From positions 40,577-104,576 of the forward strand of contig DLAJ01000002.1 in assembly GCA_002493905.1 (NCBI GenBank): a stretch of 64,000 nt of DNA, read 5' to 3'. The DNA comes from Lachnospiraceae bacterium UBA7050 (GTDB lineage Bacteria > Bacillota > Clostridia > Lachnospirales > Lachnospiraceae). Positions 53,910 to 63,466 of the stretch are shown in pieces. The position numbers were made by a program, and so were the translations under genes. The notes under the pieces are model-generated. The model had not been told where the DNA came from, did not search any database, and saw nothing but the letters and a program-made list of their open reading frames with translations. Every line of letters begins with the position of its first letter. Within the stretch, counting starts at the first letter, position 1.

Positions 53910-54746
53910 TTATGCTGCGGATCTTACATTTTTTGCACGGTCGAGCATAAACAGCATGACAGCACACAGGAACATGATACTCAGATCGAGCACGTCCCAT
54001 CCGTCGAAAAACGGAGTGGATAGAATGCCGGACAAAATGAAGTTGATGGTCAGATCCAGCGGAACCGCCAGCAGAAACGAAAGCGCCCCGGCGAGCAGTC
54101 TGCGTGAGCGCAGCTTCCGAAATAATGCATAGACGCACCACAGAAAAACGATTGAGGGCAGGGCAGTTTTTATGCCGATTGACAGAACCAGGTTGTTTCC
54201 GCCGACGATTTTGCTGAGCGTATATAAATACGGAATCGTAAAAACGCTGACGGCGGCTAAGAGGCCGGTTATGCCTCTGACATGAAAGCCGTACCTGGTG
54301 ACCGGTATAAAAATAAGCCATGCAAAAAGAATGGAACTGATTACATAGCGTGACCAGGTAAGGGAACCGGCAATCGCCAGATCGCAGATGATGCATACGA
54401 CCATGCCGACGAGCAGGAGGCAGGAAAAGGAGATGGAAAACAGATGCTGCAGGGAAATTCTTTTCTTGTCTGCGGAGGCTTTTGCGTAACTGATCGCCTG
54501 ATCGACGCCGCTGCTATGATCGTTTGATACAGCCGCGTTTCTTTCCCCGTTTAAGAGTTCGCCCGTTGTTACATCAAGAATTTTGGAAAGCGGCGTTAAG
54601 AGTGAAATGTCCGGACAGCTTAAACCGCGTTCCCATTTGGAGACGGCTTTGTCGGTGATGTGCAGCTGTTCGGCTAATTCCTTCTGGGTCATATTCTTTT
54701 CTTTCCGGCATTCAGCTATGAACTGTCCGATTTTGTTCTCATTCAT
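53910..54746 (-). CDS. XRE-type regulator with a membrane domain
   Basis: 278 residues from ATG 54746, 7 bases after AAGGAGA. The N-terminus is HTH_3 (MTQKELAEQLHITDKAVSKW ... CPDISLLTPLSKILDVTTGE), followed by six or seven hydrophobic segments. Such membrane-tethered XRE proteins are common in clostridia; signals and targets are unknown. It ends about 65 bases from the convergent lipoprotein gene. Confidence 0.8.
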   Translation of the reverse strand: MNENKIGQFIAECRKEKNMTQKELAEQLHITDKAVSKWERGLSCPDISLLTPLSKILDVTTGELLNGERNAAVSNDHSSGVDQAISYAKASADKKRISLQHLFSISFSCLLLVGMVVCIICDLAIAGSLTWSRYVISSILFAWLIFIPVTRYGFHVRGITGLLAAVSVFTIPYLYTLSKIVGGNNLVLSIGIKTALPSIVFLWCVYALFRKLRSRRLLAGALSFLLAVPLDLTINFILSGILSTPFFDGWDVLDLSIMFLCAVMLFMLDRAKNVRSAA

Positions 54747-54994
54747 GAAAGAATCTCCTTTTTTAGCGTTTTCTATTCGTACGAAAGGTCTCAGCTTTAT
54801 CATTTGCGGCATTGTAACGTAATGCATTTTCCCGTGCCGTCAGGCCTGCCGCGGAGGGGATGCAGTCTCAGTGTATCCTAAACTGCCGCCCGGCTGCAAC
54901 CGACCAGTGGTTTACCGTCCGGTTTACCCTCGAAAATGAAACGAAAATCGATTGAATAAAACAGAAAATGTTCCGGCAGAATAAAATGGTTTAA

Positions 54995-55033
54995 TAAAAA
55001 AGAAAGTGCCCGTATGCGGGGTACTTTCTTTTT
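54995..55033 (-). terminator. Terminator of the tRNA-Ser gene
   Basis: AAAGAAAGT-CCC / GGG-ACTTTCTTT stem (54998-55032) with A and T tracts on both sides; reading minus it ends with a T run, directly downstream of the tRNA. Confidence 0.75.
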
Positions 55034-55052
55034 GGAACAGATTTTATGGAAC

Positions 55053-55139
55053 GGAGATGGAGGGATTTGAACCCTCGCGCCGGTTACCCGACCTACCGCA
55101 TTTCGAGTGCGGACCCTTCAGCCACTTGGGTACATCTCC
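55053..55139 (-). tRNA. tRNA-Ser (CGA)
   Basis: 87 nt. Acceptor GGAGATG pairs with CATCTCC; anticodon stem CCGCA/TGCGG holds the loop CTCGAAA, anticodon CGA, which reads UCG. A long variable arm (GGTCGGGTAACCGGC region) marks a class II Ser tRNA. T arm GAGGGTTCAAATCCCTC. CCA is not encoded. Confidence 0.95.
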
Positions 55140-55315
55140 AATCAGGCGAAGCCTGCTTTCCTCATTATATCATGAAAATAAAAAGCGTCAACTCGCAATT
55201 ACAAAAAATTAGTACAATCAAATTGTCAACTCTTTTATTATGAACCAAAATAAGGTATACTAATAAAAGTGAGAAGATTTTCCAATATCGCAAGTGTAAG
55301 AATGGAGGTAGAGGG

Positions 55316-56389
55316 ATGAAAAGAATCGGAATGCTGACAAGCGGCGGTGACTGCCAGGCGCTGAATGCGGCAATGCGCGGCGTGGTCAAAGCGCTCGTGA
55401 ATGCGGCGGAGGAAGTGGAGATTTACGGATTTTTAGAGGGGTATAAGGGACTGATATACGGTAATTACAGAATGCTGACCGGGGCGGATTTCTCCGGTAT
55501 CCTAACAAAAGGCGGCACGATCTTAGGCAGCAGCAGGACGCCGTTTAAGACGATCAGGGAGCCGGATGAGAACGGTCTTGATAAAGTGGAGGAAATGAAG
55601 CATAACTACTATAAGCTGAACTTGAACTGCCTTGTGATCCTGGGTGGAAACGGCACTCACAAGACGGCAAATCTTCTGCGCGAAGAGGGGTTGAATATCA
55701 TTACGCTTCCGAAGACGATCGATAATGATCTTTGGGGAACGGATATGACGTTTGGGTTCCAGAGCGCAGTCAACATTGCGACTGACTGCATTGACTGTAT
55801 CCATACGACTGCGGCGTCCCACGGGCGTGTGTTCATTGTGGAAGTCATGGGGCATAAAGTCGGCTGGCTGACTCTGAACGCGGGTATCGCAGGAGGCGCG
55901 GATATTATTCTGATTCCGGAAATCCCGTATGATATTGACAAGATTGTAGAAGCGATCGATAGGCGTTCCAAGCGTGGGAGCAAGTTCACGATTCTTGCCG
56001 TAGCGGAAGGTGCGATTTCCAAACAGGATGCGAAATTATCAAAAAAAGATTATAAGGAAAAACTCAAAAATTATAAATATCCAAGTGTATCTTACGAGCT
56101 TGCGGAGCAGATTAAGGAAAAAACCGGTCAAGATGTGCGTGTGACGGTTCCGGGTCATACGCAGAGAGGCGGCAGTCCGTGTCCGTATGACCGTGTATTT
56201 GCATCAAGACTCGGCTCTGAGGCCGGCAAGCTGATTCTCGAGGGAGAGTACGGATTTATGGTCGGTATTAAGAACCGCGAGATTATCAAGGTGCCTCTTG
56301 AGGATGTGGCGGGCAAGTTAAAAATGGTATCGCCCGACGCGACCATTGTGCAGGAGGCGAAAATGCTGGGTATCAGCTTTGGTGATTAG
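55316..56389 (+). CDS. pfkA: 6-phosphofructokinase
   Basis: 357 residues. LTSGGDCQALNAAMRG is the nucleotide-binding start, PKTIDNDLWGTDMTFGFQSA holds the catalytic TID (132-138), and EVMGHKVGWLTL and PGHTQRGGSP bind fructose 6-phosphate. It catalyses the committed step of glycolysis. The usual GGDGS motif reads GGNGT (110-114) so the Mg-binding Asp is Asn, and K at the PKTIDND position is typical of PPi-type or mixed-clade enzymes; donor (ATP or PPi) is uncertain. dnaX follows 2 bases after the stop. A TATACT box lies at 55256. Confidence 0.9.
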   Translation: MKRIGMLTSGGDCQALNAAMRGVVKALVNAAEEVEIYGFLEGYKGLIYGNYRMLTGADFSGILTKGGTILGSSRTPFKTIREPDENGLDKVEEMKHNYYKLNLNCLVILGGNGTHKTANLLREEGLNIITLPKTIDNDLWGTDMTFGFQSAVNIATDCIDCIHTTAASHGRVFIVEVMGHKVGWLTLNAGIAGGADIILIPEIPYDIDKIVEAIDRRSKRGSKFTILAVAEGAISKQDAKLSKKDYKEKLKNYKYPSVSYELAEQIKEKTGQDVRVTVPGHTQRGGSPCPYDRVFASRLGSEAGKLILEGEYGFMVGIKNREIIKVPLEDVAGKLKMVSPDATIVQEAKMLGISFGD

Positions 56390-56391
56390 AC

Positions 56392-58020
56392 ATGTCTTAT
56401 GTGGCGCTTTATAGAAAATTTCGTCCTGACAGCTTTGAGAGCGTCAAGGGGCAGGACCATATTGTGACAACGCTGCGCAATCAGATCGAGTCGGACCGCA
56501 TTGGGCACGCGTATCTTTTTTGCGGGACACGCGGTACGGGCAAGACGACAGTTGCCAAAATCTTTGCGCGCGCAGTCAACTGCGAGCATCCGGAGAACGG
56601 CAGCCCATGCGGGGAATGTGCGACATGCCGGGCGATTGCCGCGGGAGTAAGCATGAATGTCATTGAAATTGATGCGGCGTCCAATAACGGCGTGGACAAT
56701 ATCCGTGAGATTGTGGATGAGGTTGCTTATTCCCCGACGGAAGGACGGTATAAAGTCTATATTATTGACGAGGTACATATGTTGTCCATCGGTGCGTTTA
56801 ATGCGCTCCTCAAAACATTGGAGGAACCGCCGTCCTATGTGATCTTTATACTGGCGACGACCGAGGCGCATAAAATACCAATCACGATATTGTCACGCTG
56901 CCAGCGTTATGATTTTAGAAGAATCAGCATTGATACGATTGCGGGCAGGCTCGGAGAGATTGTGGAAAAAGAGCATGTCGCCGTTGAGGAAAAAGCGCTG
57001 CGCTATGTGGCGAAAGCAGCGGACGGCTCGATGCGCGACGCTTTAAGCCTGCTTGATCAGTGTATCGCATTCCATTTCGGCGATGAGCTGACCTATGATA
57101 AAGTGCTGGATGTACTTGGCGCGGTGGATACAGGGGTCTTTTCGCGGCTGCTGCGCTCTGTGCTGGACCGCAGTGTGGCGGAATGCATCGCGCTTCTTGA
57201 CGAGATTGTGATTCAGGGGCGTGAGCTGACGCAGTTTGTGACGGATTTTACATGGTATCTGCGCAATCTGCTGCTCGTCAAAACATCGGAGCATGTCGAA
57301 GACGTGATTGACATGTCATCCGAAAATCTGCAGCTTTTGCAGCAGGAAGCGGAGCGCGTGGAAACGGACGGTATTATCCGCTACATCCGTATTTTTTCAG
57401 AGCTTTCGGGACAGTTAAGATACGCCGCGCAGAAACGTGTGCTTACGGAGGTGGCGCTCATCAAGCTGTGCCGCCCTCAGATGGAAGCGAAGCAGGATGC
57501 GCTGTTAGACCGCATCCGCGCGTTGGAGCAGCGGATTGAAAACGGCGCTTTTTTATCCGCGGCGGGAGCTGCAGGTCTTGGCGCGGGAAGCCCGGGGGCT
57601 CAGGGCGGTTTTGCCACAGGAGGCGGGACTTATGCAGGGGCGGAACCACAGGTAAAACAGGAGCTTCCAAAGGCACTTCCGGATGATGTTAAGCGTGCGG
57701 TCAGCAACTGGCAGGCGATTGCAGGCAGAGCGGAGCAGCCGATGCGGCTTTATCTGCAAAACGCGAAACTCAGTCTGGGAGCGGATAACCAATTGGTGAT
57801 CGTACTGCCCGACGGCATCATGTCGGATTATTTTACGCAGGAAAAAGAGCACCATGAACAGTTGGAGGCACTTGTTTCCGGCTTCCTCGGAAAGCAGACG
57901 GCGGTTTCCGTGCAGGTATTAAAAGAAAACGACCGGTTTACCGATCATTATATAGATTTGTCATCCTTGATCAATATGGAGATAGAGGAGGAAGACGAAA
58001 CGGAGCCGGATATTTATTAG
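56392..58020 (+). CDS. dnaX: DNA polymerase III subunit gamma/tau
   Basis: 542 residues. AAA+ clamp-loader ATPase: GTRGTGKTT (Walker A, ~45-53), zinc knuckle CEHPENGSPCGECATC, Walker B IIDEVHML, sensor 1 ILATTE and SRC finger LSRCQRYDF. Domain III and a Gly/Ala linker (~390-420) follow, then a short tau-like tail. It loads the beta clamp at the replication fork. It starts almost at the PFK stop with a weak ribosome site, so it likely depends on coupling. Confidence 0.96.
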   Translation: MSYVALYRKFRPDSFESVKGQDHIVTTLRNQIESDRIGHAYLFCGTRGTGKTTVAKIFARAVNCEHPENGSPCGECATCRAIAAGVSMNVIEIDAASNNGVDNIREIVDEVAYSPTEGRYKVYIIDEVHMLSIGAFNALLKTLEEPPSYVIFILATTEAHKIPITILSRCQRYDFRRISIDTIAGRLGEIVEKEHVAVEEKALRYVAKAADGSMRDALSLLDQCIAFHFGDELTYDKVLDVLGAVDTGVFSRLLRSVLDRSVAECIALLDEIVIQGRELTQFVTDFTWYLRNLLLVKTSEHVEDVIDMSSENLQLLQQEAERVETDGIIRYIRIFSELSGQLRYAAQKRVLTEVALIKLCRPQMEAKQDALLDRIRALEQRIENGAFLSAAGAAGLGAGSPGAQGGFATGGGTYAGAEPQVKQELPKALPDDVKRAVSNWQAIAGRAEQPMRLYLQNAKLSLGADNQLVIVLPDGIMSDYFTQEKEHHEQLEALVSGFLGKQTAVSVQVLKENDRFTDHYIDLSSLINMEIEEEDETEPDIY

Positions 58021-58152
58021 ACTGGAAAAAATATCAATCAAAAATAGGATATTAATAAGTACCTTTTACAGAATGAAGAATGCCGACAGACTCGGATGAT
58101 TGAATAAGCAAAAAAGAATGATGTTATCATAGTGTGTGCAGGAGGATAGAAA

Positions 58153-58491
58153 ATGGCAAAACGTGGCGGATTCGGCGGCGGTATGGGAATGCCGGGGAAC
58201 ATGAACAATCTGATGAAGCAGGCGCAGAGAATGCAGCGTCAGATGGAAGAAAATCAGAAAGAAATGGAGACGAAGGAATTTACGGGAACCTCAGGCGGCG
58301 GAGCGGTTAAGATCACGGTTACCGGAAAAAAAGAATTCAGCAAAGTGGAGATTTCCAAAGAGGCGGTCGATCCCGATGATGTGGAGATGCTTCAGGATAT
58401 GATTTTGGCGGCGGCGAACGATGCGCTGCGTCAGGTGGAGGAGGCAAGCTCGGCGATGATGAGTAAGATGACCGGAGGTCTTCCGTTCTGA
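58153..58491 (+). CDS. ybaB: YbaB/EbfC family nucleoid-associated protein
   Basis: 112 residues, GGAGGA before ATG. GNMNNLMKQAQRMQRQMEEN is the conserved N-terminal helix, GGGAVKITVTGKKEFSKVEI the beta sheet and MLQDMILAAANDALRQVEEA the C-terminal helix. It binds DNA as a tweezer-like dimer and regularly sits between dnaX and recR. The stop overlaps the recR ATG. Confidence 0.94.
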   Translation: MAKRGGFGGGMGMPGNMNNLMKQAQRMQRQMEENQKEMETKEFTGTSGGGAVKITVTGKKEFSKVEISKEAVDPDDVEMLQDMILAAANDALRQVEEASSAMMSKMTGGLPF

Positions 58492-59087
58492 TGGACATGT
58501 ACAGCGGACATATCAATCGTTTAATCGAAGAACTGGCGGCGCTGCCTGGTGTTGGTGCCAAATCCGCGCAGCGGCTGGCGTTTCATATTATTAATATGCC
58601 GCCTCAGCGTGTGGAACGGCTGACCGAGGCGATCGTTTCAGCCAAGGCAAATGTACGTTATTGTAAAGAGTGTTTTACGCTGACTGATGAGGAAATCTGC
58701 CCGGTGTGCGCGAACGCAAAACGGGATCACGGGACCATTATGGTTGTCGAAAATGTGCGGGATCTGGCGGCGTATGAAAAGACAGGAAAGTATGAAGGCG
58801 TTTACCATGTGCTCCACGGGGCAATCTCGCCGATGCTTGGAATCGGACCGAACGACATTAAATTAAAAGAACTGATCGCTCGATTAGAAGGAGACGTCAG
58901 GGAGGTTATTATTGCGACCAATTCCAGTCTGGAAGGGGAGACGACTGCAATGTATATCCGCAAACTGATCAAACCTGCAGGAATCCGTGTGACGAGAATC
59001 GCAAGCGGTGTTCCGGTCGGCGGCGATCTGGAGTATATTGACGAGGTGACGCTCCTGCGTGCCCTTGAAGGGCGGACGGAGCTGTGA
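58491..59087 (+). CDS. recR: Recombination mediator RecR
   Basis: 198 residues. HhH region (LAALPGVGAKSAQRLAFHII), C4 zinc finger (CKECFTLTDEEICPVC), and Toprim domain (IMVVENVRDLAAYEKTGKYE ... ATNSSLEGETTAMYI). With RecO it loads RecA at gaps. Start at ATG 58491 overlaps ybaB; ATG 58497 is possible. After it, 59088-59290 has an ATGCTACG/CGTAGCAT repeat near 59230-59279 and no gene. Confidence 0.96.
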   Translation: MDMYSGHINRLIEELAALPGVGAKSAQRLAFHIINMPPQRVERLTEAIVSAKANVRYCKECFTLTDEEICPVCANAKRDHGTIMVVENVRDLAAYEKTGKYEGVYHVLHGAISPMLGIGPNDIKLKELIARLEGDVREVIIATNSSLEGETTAMYIRKLIKPAGIRVTRIASGVPVGGDLEYIDEVTLLRALEGRTEL

Positions 59088-59290
59088 CTGTGGTCAGGGA
59101 TATGCGTGCGGTTCTTTGCAAATGCGATGTGTTGGGGTTTTACAGCAGGGCGGCGATGAGGTCCGTATAAGTGGTGCTGATAACAGGAGAAACGATTGAA
59201 CGGTATATTGTCCAATCTGCAAGTTTTATGCTACGCAAAAACTTGAGCCGTGGGCGCTCCTAAAAAGCAGTCGTAGCATGGAGGCTGAAT

Positions 59291-60334
59291 ATGGCAGTTA
59301 CAAAGCGGTTATTTGACACACTTGCCGATGGCAGGGCAGTTGAAATCTACAGTATGACGAATCGGAACGGTATGTGCGTGGAGGTTATGACATATGGTGC
59401 AAACATTGTAAATCTCTTTTTGCCTGGACAGAATCATGAGAAAGTGGACGTCACGCTTGGCTATGACAGCATAGAGCCCTACACCGTGAATATGGATAAC
59501 TTTGGCGCAACAATCGGACCGAACTGCAACAGGATTGCAGATGCCTCTTTTATGCTGGAGGGAAAGAAGGTTCAAATGGCGGTCAATGACGGCGTGAATA
59601 ATCTGCACAGCGACGCCTGTCTGAGCACGACAAAAAGAATATGGGATGCTCAGGCGACACAGGACAGCGTGATTTTTACGGTGAAAATGAATGACGGCGA
59701 AGTCGGGCTGCCCGGCAATAAGATCATTCGGCTCACATACACGCTGACAGATGATAACGAACTCAGACTTCATTATGAGGGGAAGTCGGACAAAAATACG
59801 ATCATCAACCTGACAAATCATGCATATTTTAATCTGTCGGGCCATGCGGCGGGGAGCATTCATGATTCTATTTTGTGGGTGAATGCGTCGCGGTTTACGG
59901 AAGTGCGAAAAGGAGGTATCCCGACCGGAAAGATTCTGCCAGTTAAGGGGACAGCGCTTGATTTTACAGAGCCGAAGTCGATCGGTCGTGATATTGACGG
60001 GGATGATCCCCAGACGAAGCTGGTCGGTGGATATGACCACAACTGGGTACTGGATGGCTGGGACGGGCAGGTGCGTCTGGCGGCGCGCTTAACCGATGAA
60101 AAGGCAAAGCGTCAGATGGAAGTATATACGAATCTTCCGGGCATACAGATTTATGCGGGGAACTTTATCGGAAAGCAGCAGGCGAAGGACGGCGCAGTAT
60201 ACGGGCCGAGAATGGGGATTGCAATGGAGACGCAGTATTTCCCGGATGCGCCGAATCATGACAATTTCCCAAGTACAGTATTTGGTCCGGAGAGGCAGTA
60301 TGATTCTACAACAATTTATAAATTTATCTATTAA
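59291..60334 (+). CDS. galM: Aldose 1-epimerase (mutarotase)
   Basis: 347 residues. NNLHSD (substrate His), TNHAYFNLSG (catalytic His) and GIAMETQYFPDAPNHDNFPS (catalytic Glu) are the GalM motifs; NRIADASFMLEGKK is also typical. It interconverts alpha and beta anomers of galactose or glucose. Alone, ended by a strong terminator. The ribosome site (GGAGGC) is good. Confidence 0.95.
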   Translation: MAVTKRLFDTLADGRAVEIYSMTNRNGMCVEVMTYGANIVNLFLPGQNHEKVDVTLGYDSIEPYTVNMDNFGATIGPNCNRIADASFMLEGKKVQMAVNDGVNNLHSDACLSTTKRIWDAQATQDSVIFTVKMNDGEVGLPGNKIIRLTYTLTDDNELRLHYEGKSDKNTIINLTNHAYFNLSGHAAGSIHDSILWVNASRFTEVRKGGIPTGKILPVKGTALDFTEPKSIGRDIDGDDPQTKLVGGYDHNWVLDGWDGQVRLAARLTDEKAKRQMEVYTNLPGIQIYAGNFIGKQQAKDGAVYGPRMGIAMETQYFPDAPNHDNFPSTVFGPERQYDSTTIYKFIY

Positions 60335-60407
60335 GTTTTATATCGGTTACGCCCGATGGTGCAGCGTTTTAGAAAAATAATGTTAAAAAGAGGCTTAGTT
60401 TAGAAGT

Positions 60408-60441
60408 AAGCGCGATGCTTTGTAAAAGCACCGCGCTTTTT
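60408..60441 (+). terminator. Rho-independent terminator after galM
   Basis: AAGCGCGATGCTTT pairs with AAAGCACCGCGCTT (60408-60438), followed by TTT. Confidence 0.85.
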
Positions 60442-60579
60442 GACATTTTTCGCGCCGTGACAGCAGTATAGTTTTTCTGTAGGAAAAGAATGGAGTAAAG
60501 TCCGTGCACAGCGTACAGCGGAAGCATACGGATGCATTGGATGATACAGGCAGGATTATGACAAGGGAGAGGAAAAACA

Positions 60580-62082
60580 ATGGATGCTACATGGACGGTA
60601 CCAAAGAATATCAGACAGATCGGGGAGGCACATGCACATTATGCAATTTACATAGAAGATTACGTTTCGACTTATATCAAGCAGGTAGTCCGGTTTTCGG
60701 ACGGCGGTATCAGGCAGGGTGCGCTTGTGGGAAAAGTATATCCGGACGGCGGAAAAACCGTATTTGTGGTACGGGGGATTGTAACAGATAAAGAGCTGTA
60801 CCGGACAAGCAGTCAGCTTTTTTCTCCACAGGGGAGAGAAGGGCTGCGCGAACAGTGCGGACGTTATTTTGGAGACCTGGATGTGATCGGAGGAGTTATA
60901 TTTGAGCCGGGCAGAGAGGAGATGGATGTAGTCCGGCGCAATATGCTTGCGGAAAATGGAAATGTCAGGCAGATTTTTCTGCATGTTGACTGTACGGATG
61001 GAATGCAGGAATTCTGCATTGGAAGTCAGGGTGCTGTGGAACTGATTGAAAGTTACTATATTTATTATGAACGCAACGAAGCCATGCAGAATTATCTGAT
61101 TGCTTACAATGAGGAAACGCGCCGTAAGGTTGAGGAAGTGCATGATATTATCAGCGGGCAGGCGCGGGCGGCGATGGGAGAAGTTCGTATGCCCCGTGCA
61201 CGGATGCAGAAGGATACACTGCTGATCTGCGCGACATGTGCGCTGCTCATTTGCGTGACGCTGTTGGGAATTATCAATATTAACCAATATCAGAAGATGT
61301 GCAAAATGGAAGCCTCTTTTCATACAGTGTTGGTAAGGCTTGGGCTGGATGATGACGAGGCAGTGCCGGCAGGAACGGATGGCGCATATACCGACATTTC
61401 GGGAAACAGTACGGGTGAAATCGTCGTATCGGATATCACGCCAGAGGACGGGATAGGACAAGGAGAAGGGGAGAGCGAACTGTTTGACGGGCTTCCGATA
61501 TATGTTTCCGGTTCTGAGGATGGCGGGGACGGAGATGCTGCAGCAGAAAATACAGGCGCAGAGCCGGAACGGAATGCGGGCGAAAATGAAAGTGAAGAAT
61601 CCGGACAGAACGGCAACGATAACGCAGGCGGAGTGCCGGGACAGAGCCCGGATAAAAATGAGAGCGGGGAATCTGGACAGGAAAAGAATAGTGACGAAGG
61701 AGTGCAGGCTGCAGACGCAAGTGATACTTCCGGACAGGATACGCAGGAAAATGAAAACGGTGTTCCCGGGCAGGATACTGAATCGGACGGAAGCGGCGAA
61801 GGTGAAAACGAAGCACAAAATCAGGAAACGGAGGAACATACGGACGCTGCGGATGCGGGCGATGGAGAGATGCAGCAGGAGCAGGACCAATTAGTGTCGG
61901 GGACGGCTGGAGAAATCGGCATGGCAGGGTATCGTGAATATACAATCCAGAAAGGAGATACCCTGACTTCTATCAGTATGCTGTTTTATCAGAACAGGGG
62001 AATGATCAGGCAGATTTGTGAACTGAATGGAATTGAAAATGCGGACAATATTGTAGCCGGACAAAAAATTTTACTGCCATAA
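60580..62082 (+). CDS. LysM membrane protein with an N-terminal JAMM-like fold
   Basis: 500 residues. Residues ~10-160 form an alpha/beta domain (GALVGKVYPDGGKTVFVVRG ... YFGDLDVIGGVIFEPG) whose order of elements recalls the JAB/MPN fold without its HxH metal motif (inference). A membrane segment (TLLICATCALLICVTLLGII) at ~215-235 is followed by a long acidic low-complexity linker and a C-terminal LysM (YTIQKGDTLTSISMLFY ... IVAGQKILLP) outside the cell. It probably anchors to peptidoglycan while the N-terminus faces the cytoplasm. First of three envelope genes. Confidence 0.78.
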   Translation: MDATWTVPKNIRQIGEAHAHYAIYIEDYVSTYIKQVVRFSDGGIRQGALVGKVYPDGGKTVFVVRGIVTDKELYRTSSQLFSPQGREGLREQCGRYFGDLDVIGGVIFEPGREEMDVVRRNMLAENGNVRQIFLHVDCTDGMQEFCIGSQGAVELIESYYIYYERNEAMQNYLIAYNEETRRKVEEVHDIISGQARAAMGEVRMPRARMQKDTLLICATCALLICVTLLGIININQYQKMCKMEASFHTVLVRLGLDDDEAVPAGTDGAYTDISGNSTGEIVVSDITPEDGIGQGEGESELFDGLPIYVSGSEDGGDGDAAAENTGAEPERNAGENESEESGQNGNDNAGGVPGQSPDKNESGESGQEKNSDEGVQAADASDTSGQDTQENENGVPGQDTESDGSGEGENEAQNQETEEHTDAADAGDGEMQQEQDQLVSGTAGEIGMAGYREYTIQKGDTLTSISMLFYQNRGMIRQICELNGIENADNIVAGQKILLP

Positions 62083-62123
62083 TGCGGGATTTGTGTTATT
62101 CTAATAAAAAGTGAGGAATAACC

Positions 62124-63380
62124 ATGTCGGAAATACGAAAGTTTCGAGGCAAAAATGAATATAAAAAACCGGTAGTGCAGCAGGCGGGAACAGAGCAGAA
62201 AGAAAGCGGCGCGTCCGGCATTGCCGACAGGCGGACAGGAGACCTGTTTGCAAAAATATGGCGGCACCGGGTGACAGTATTCTACCGTATCATGCTTATT
62301 CTGGCGGTAATTGCAGCGGTGATTGCTATTTGGGTGATACGTTTCAATAATAAGGTGTATACCGGATATACAGTTTCAGCTGAGGAAAGCTGGACAGATA
62401 ACAGCAGCCTGGATATTTTGGAATATCATGGAAATATTTTAACCTACAGCAAGGACGGGGCTGTCTGTACGGATCTGCATGGAAGGACGCTTTGGAATCA
62501 GTCTTATGAAATGCAGAACCCGCTTGTTACAATTTGCGGCGATTACGCCGCAATTGGTGATTACAACGGAACCACGATATTTGTGATGAATTCGTCAGGA
62601 CAACAGGGGACGATTGATACAAGGATGCCGATTCGCGCAATTGATATATCGGCAAAAGGGACAGTGCTGGTAGTTCTTGATGACGCTCCGAATACATGGC
62701 TCAGCCTGTACAGTAAAGAGGGGGCGATCCTGTGGAACTGCAAGAGCACGATGTCGATCAATGGGTATCCGCTGAAGGCCAGTGTGTCTGATAATAGTAT
62801 GATGATCGGTGTTTCCTATTTATATATAGACAGCGGGGCCATCAGCTCGAAGGTCGCATTTTATAATCTGGATGAAGTGGGAGACAACTATCAGGATACG
62901 CTTGTAAGCGTGTTTAATTATAATAATGCAGTCGTTCCGATGCTGTACTTTATGAATGAGGAAGATTCTTTTGCGGTTGCCGATAACCGGCTGATGCTTT
63001 ACAACGGAAGGCAGATTCCTACCAGTACAAAAGATATTATTCTTTCGGAGGAAGTACGCGCGGTGTTCTATAGTACCAAGTATATCGGACTTGTATTTCT
63101 AAATATGCAGGGAGATGCAAAATACCGGCTGGACATATATAATACATCAGGTGATCTGGTACATTCCTTTGAACTGAATCAGGAATATAAGGAAATTTTA
63201 TTTTATGATGATTTTGTTTATATTTATAATGAAAGCGAATGTCTGGTTTATCAGGTAAAAGGGAAACTGAAATTTGAAGGAGAGTTTGATGTTCCGGCGC
63301 AGCTTTTACTTCCAACTACAGCAAGAGATAAGCTGGTACTGGTCAGCAGGAATAGAATTCAGAATATCCGATTAAACTGA
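62124..63380 (+). CDS. DUF5711 family membrane-anchored beta-propeller-like protein
   Basis: 418 residues, GTGAGGAA before ATG. A ~55-residue charged N-terminus, one membrane segment (IMLILAVIAAVIAIWVI) and a long outer beta-rich domain with repeated YxxDGAVCTDLHGRTLWNQS, YDG-like strands and VPMLYFMNEEDSFAVADN, resembling PQQ/WD-type propeller blades. Matches DUF5711 as I recall it; function unknown. Same strand as the LysM gene and CvpA. Confidence 0.75.
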   Translation: MSEIRKFRGKNEYKKPVVQQAGTEQKESGASGIADRRTGDLFAKIWRHRVTVFYRIMLILAVIAAVIAIWVIRFNNKVYTGYTVSAEESWTDNSSLDILEYHGNILTYSKDGAVCTDLHGRTLWNQSYEMQNPLVTICGDYAAIGDYNGTTIFVMNSSGQQGTIDTRMPIRAIDISAKGTVLVVLDDAPNTWLSLYSKEGAILWNCKSTMSINGYPLKASVSDNSMMIGVSYLYIDSGAISSKVAFYNLDEVGDNYQDTLVSVFNYNNAVVPMLYFMNEEDSFAVADNRLMLYNGRQIPTSTKDIILSEEVRAVFYSTKYIGLVFLNMQGDAKYRLDIYNTSGDLVHSFELNQEYKEILFYDDFVYIYNESECLVYQVKGKLKFEGEFDVPAQLLLPTTARDKLVLVSRNRIQNIRLN

Positions 63381-63466
63381 TGAAGAGATCAAAGTTCTTG
63401 AGAGTAAACGTTCTATGAAACAAACAATGATTTGGAAGAGATACATAGGAGAAAAGAGGACGCTTC

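Noticed and set aside
55046..55243. Short + strand frames ending near 55243
   Set aside because: They are the antisense of the tRNA-Ser gene, a frequent false ORF.
60556..61890. 444-codon open frame on the minus strand
   Set aside because: Antisense of the LysM gene; the open length results from its acidic low-complexity codons.
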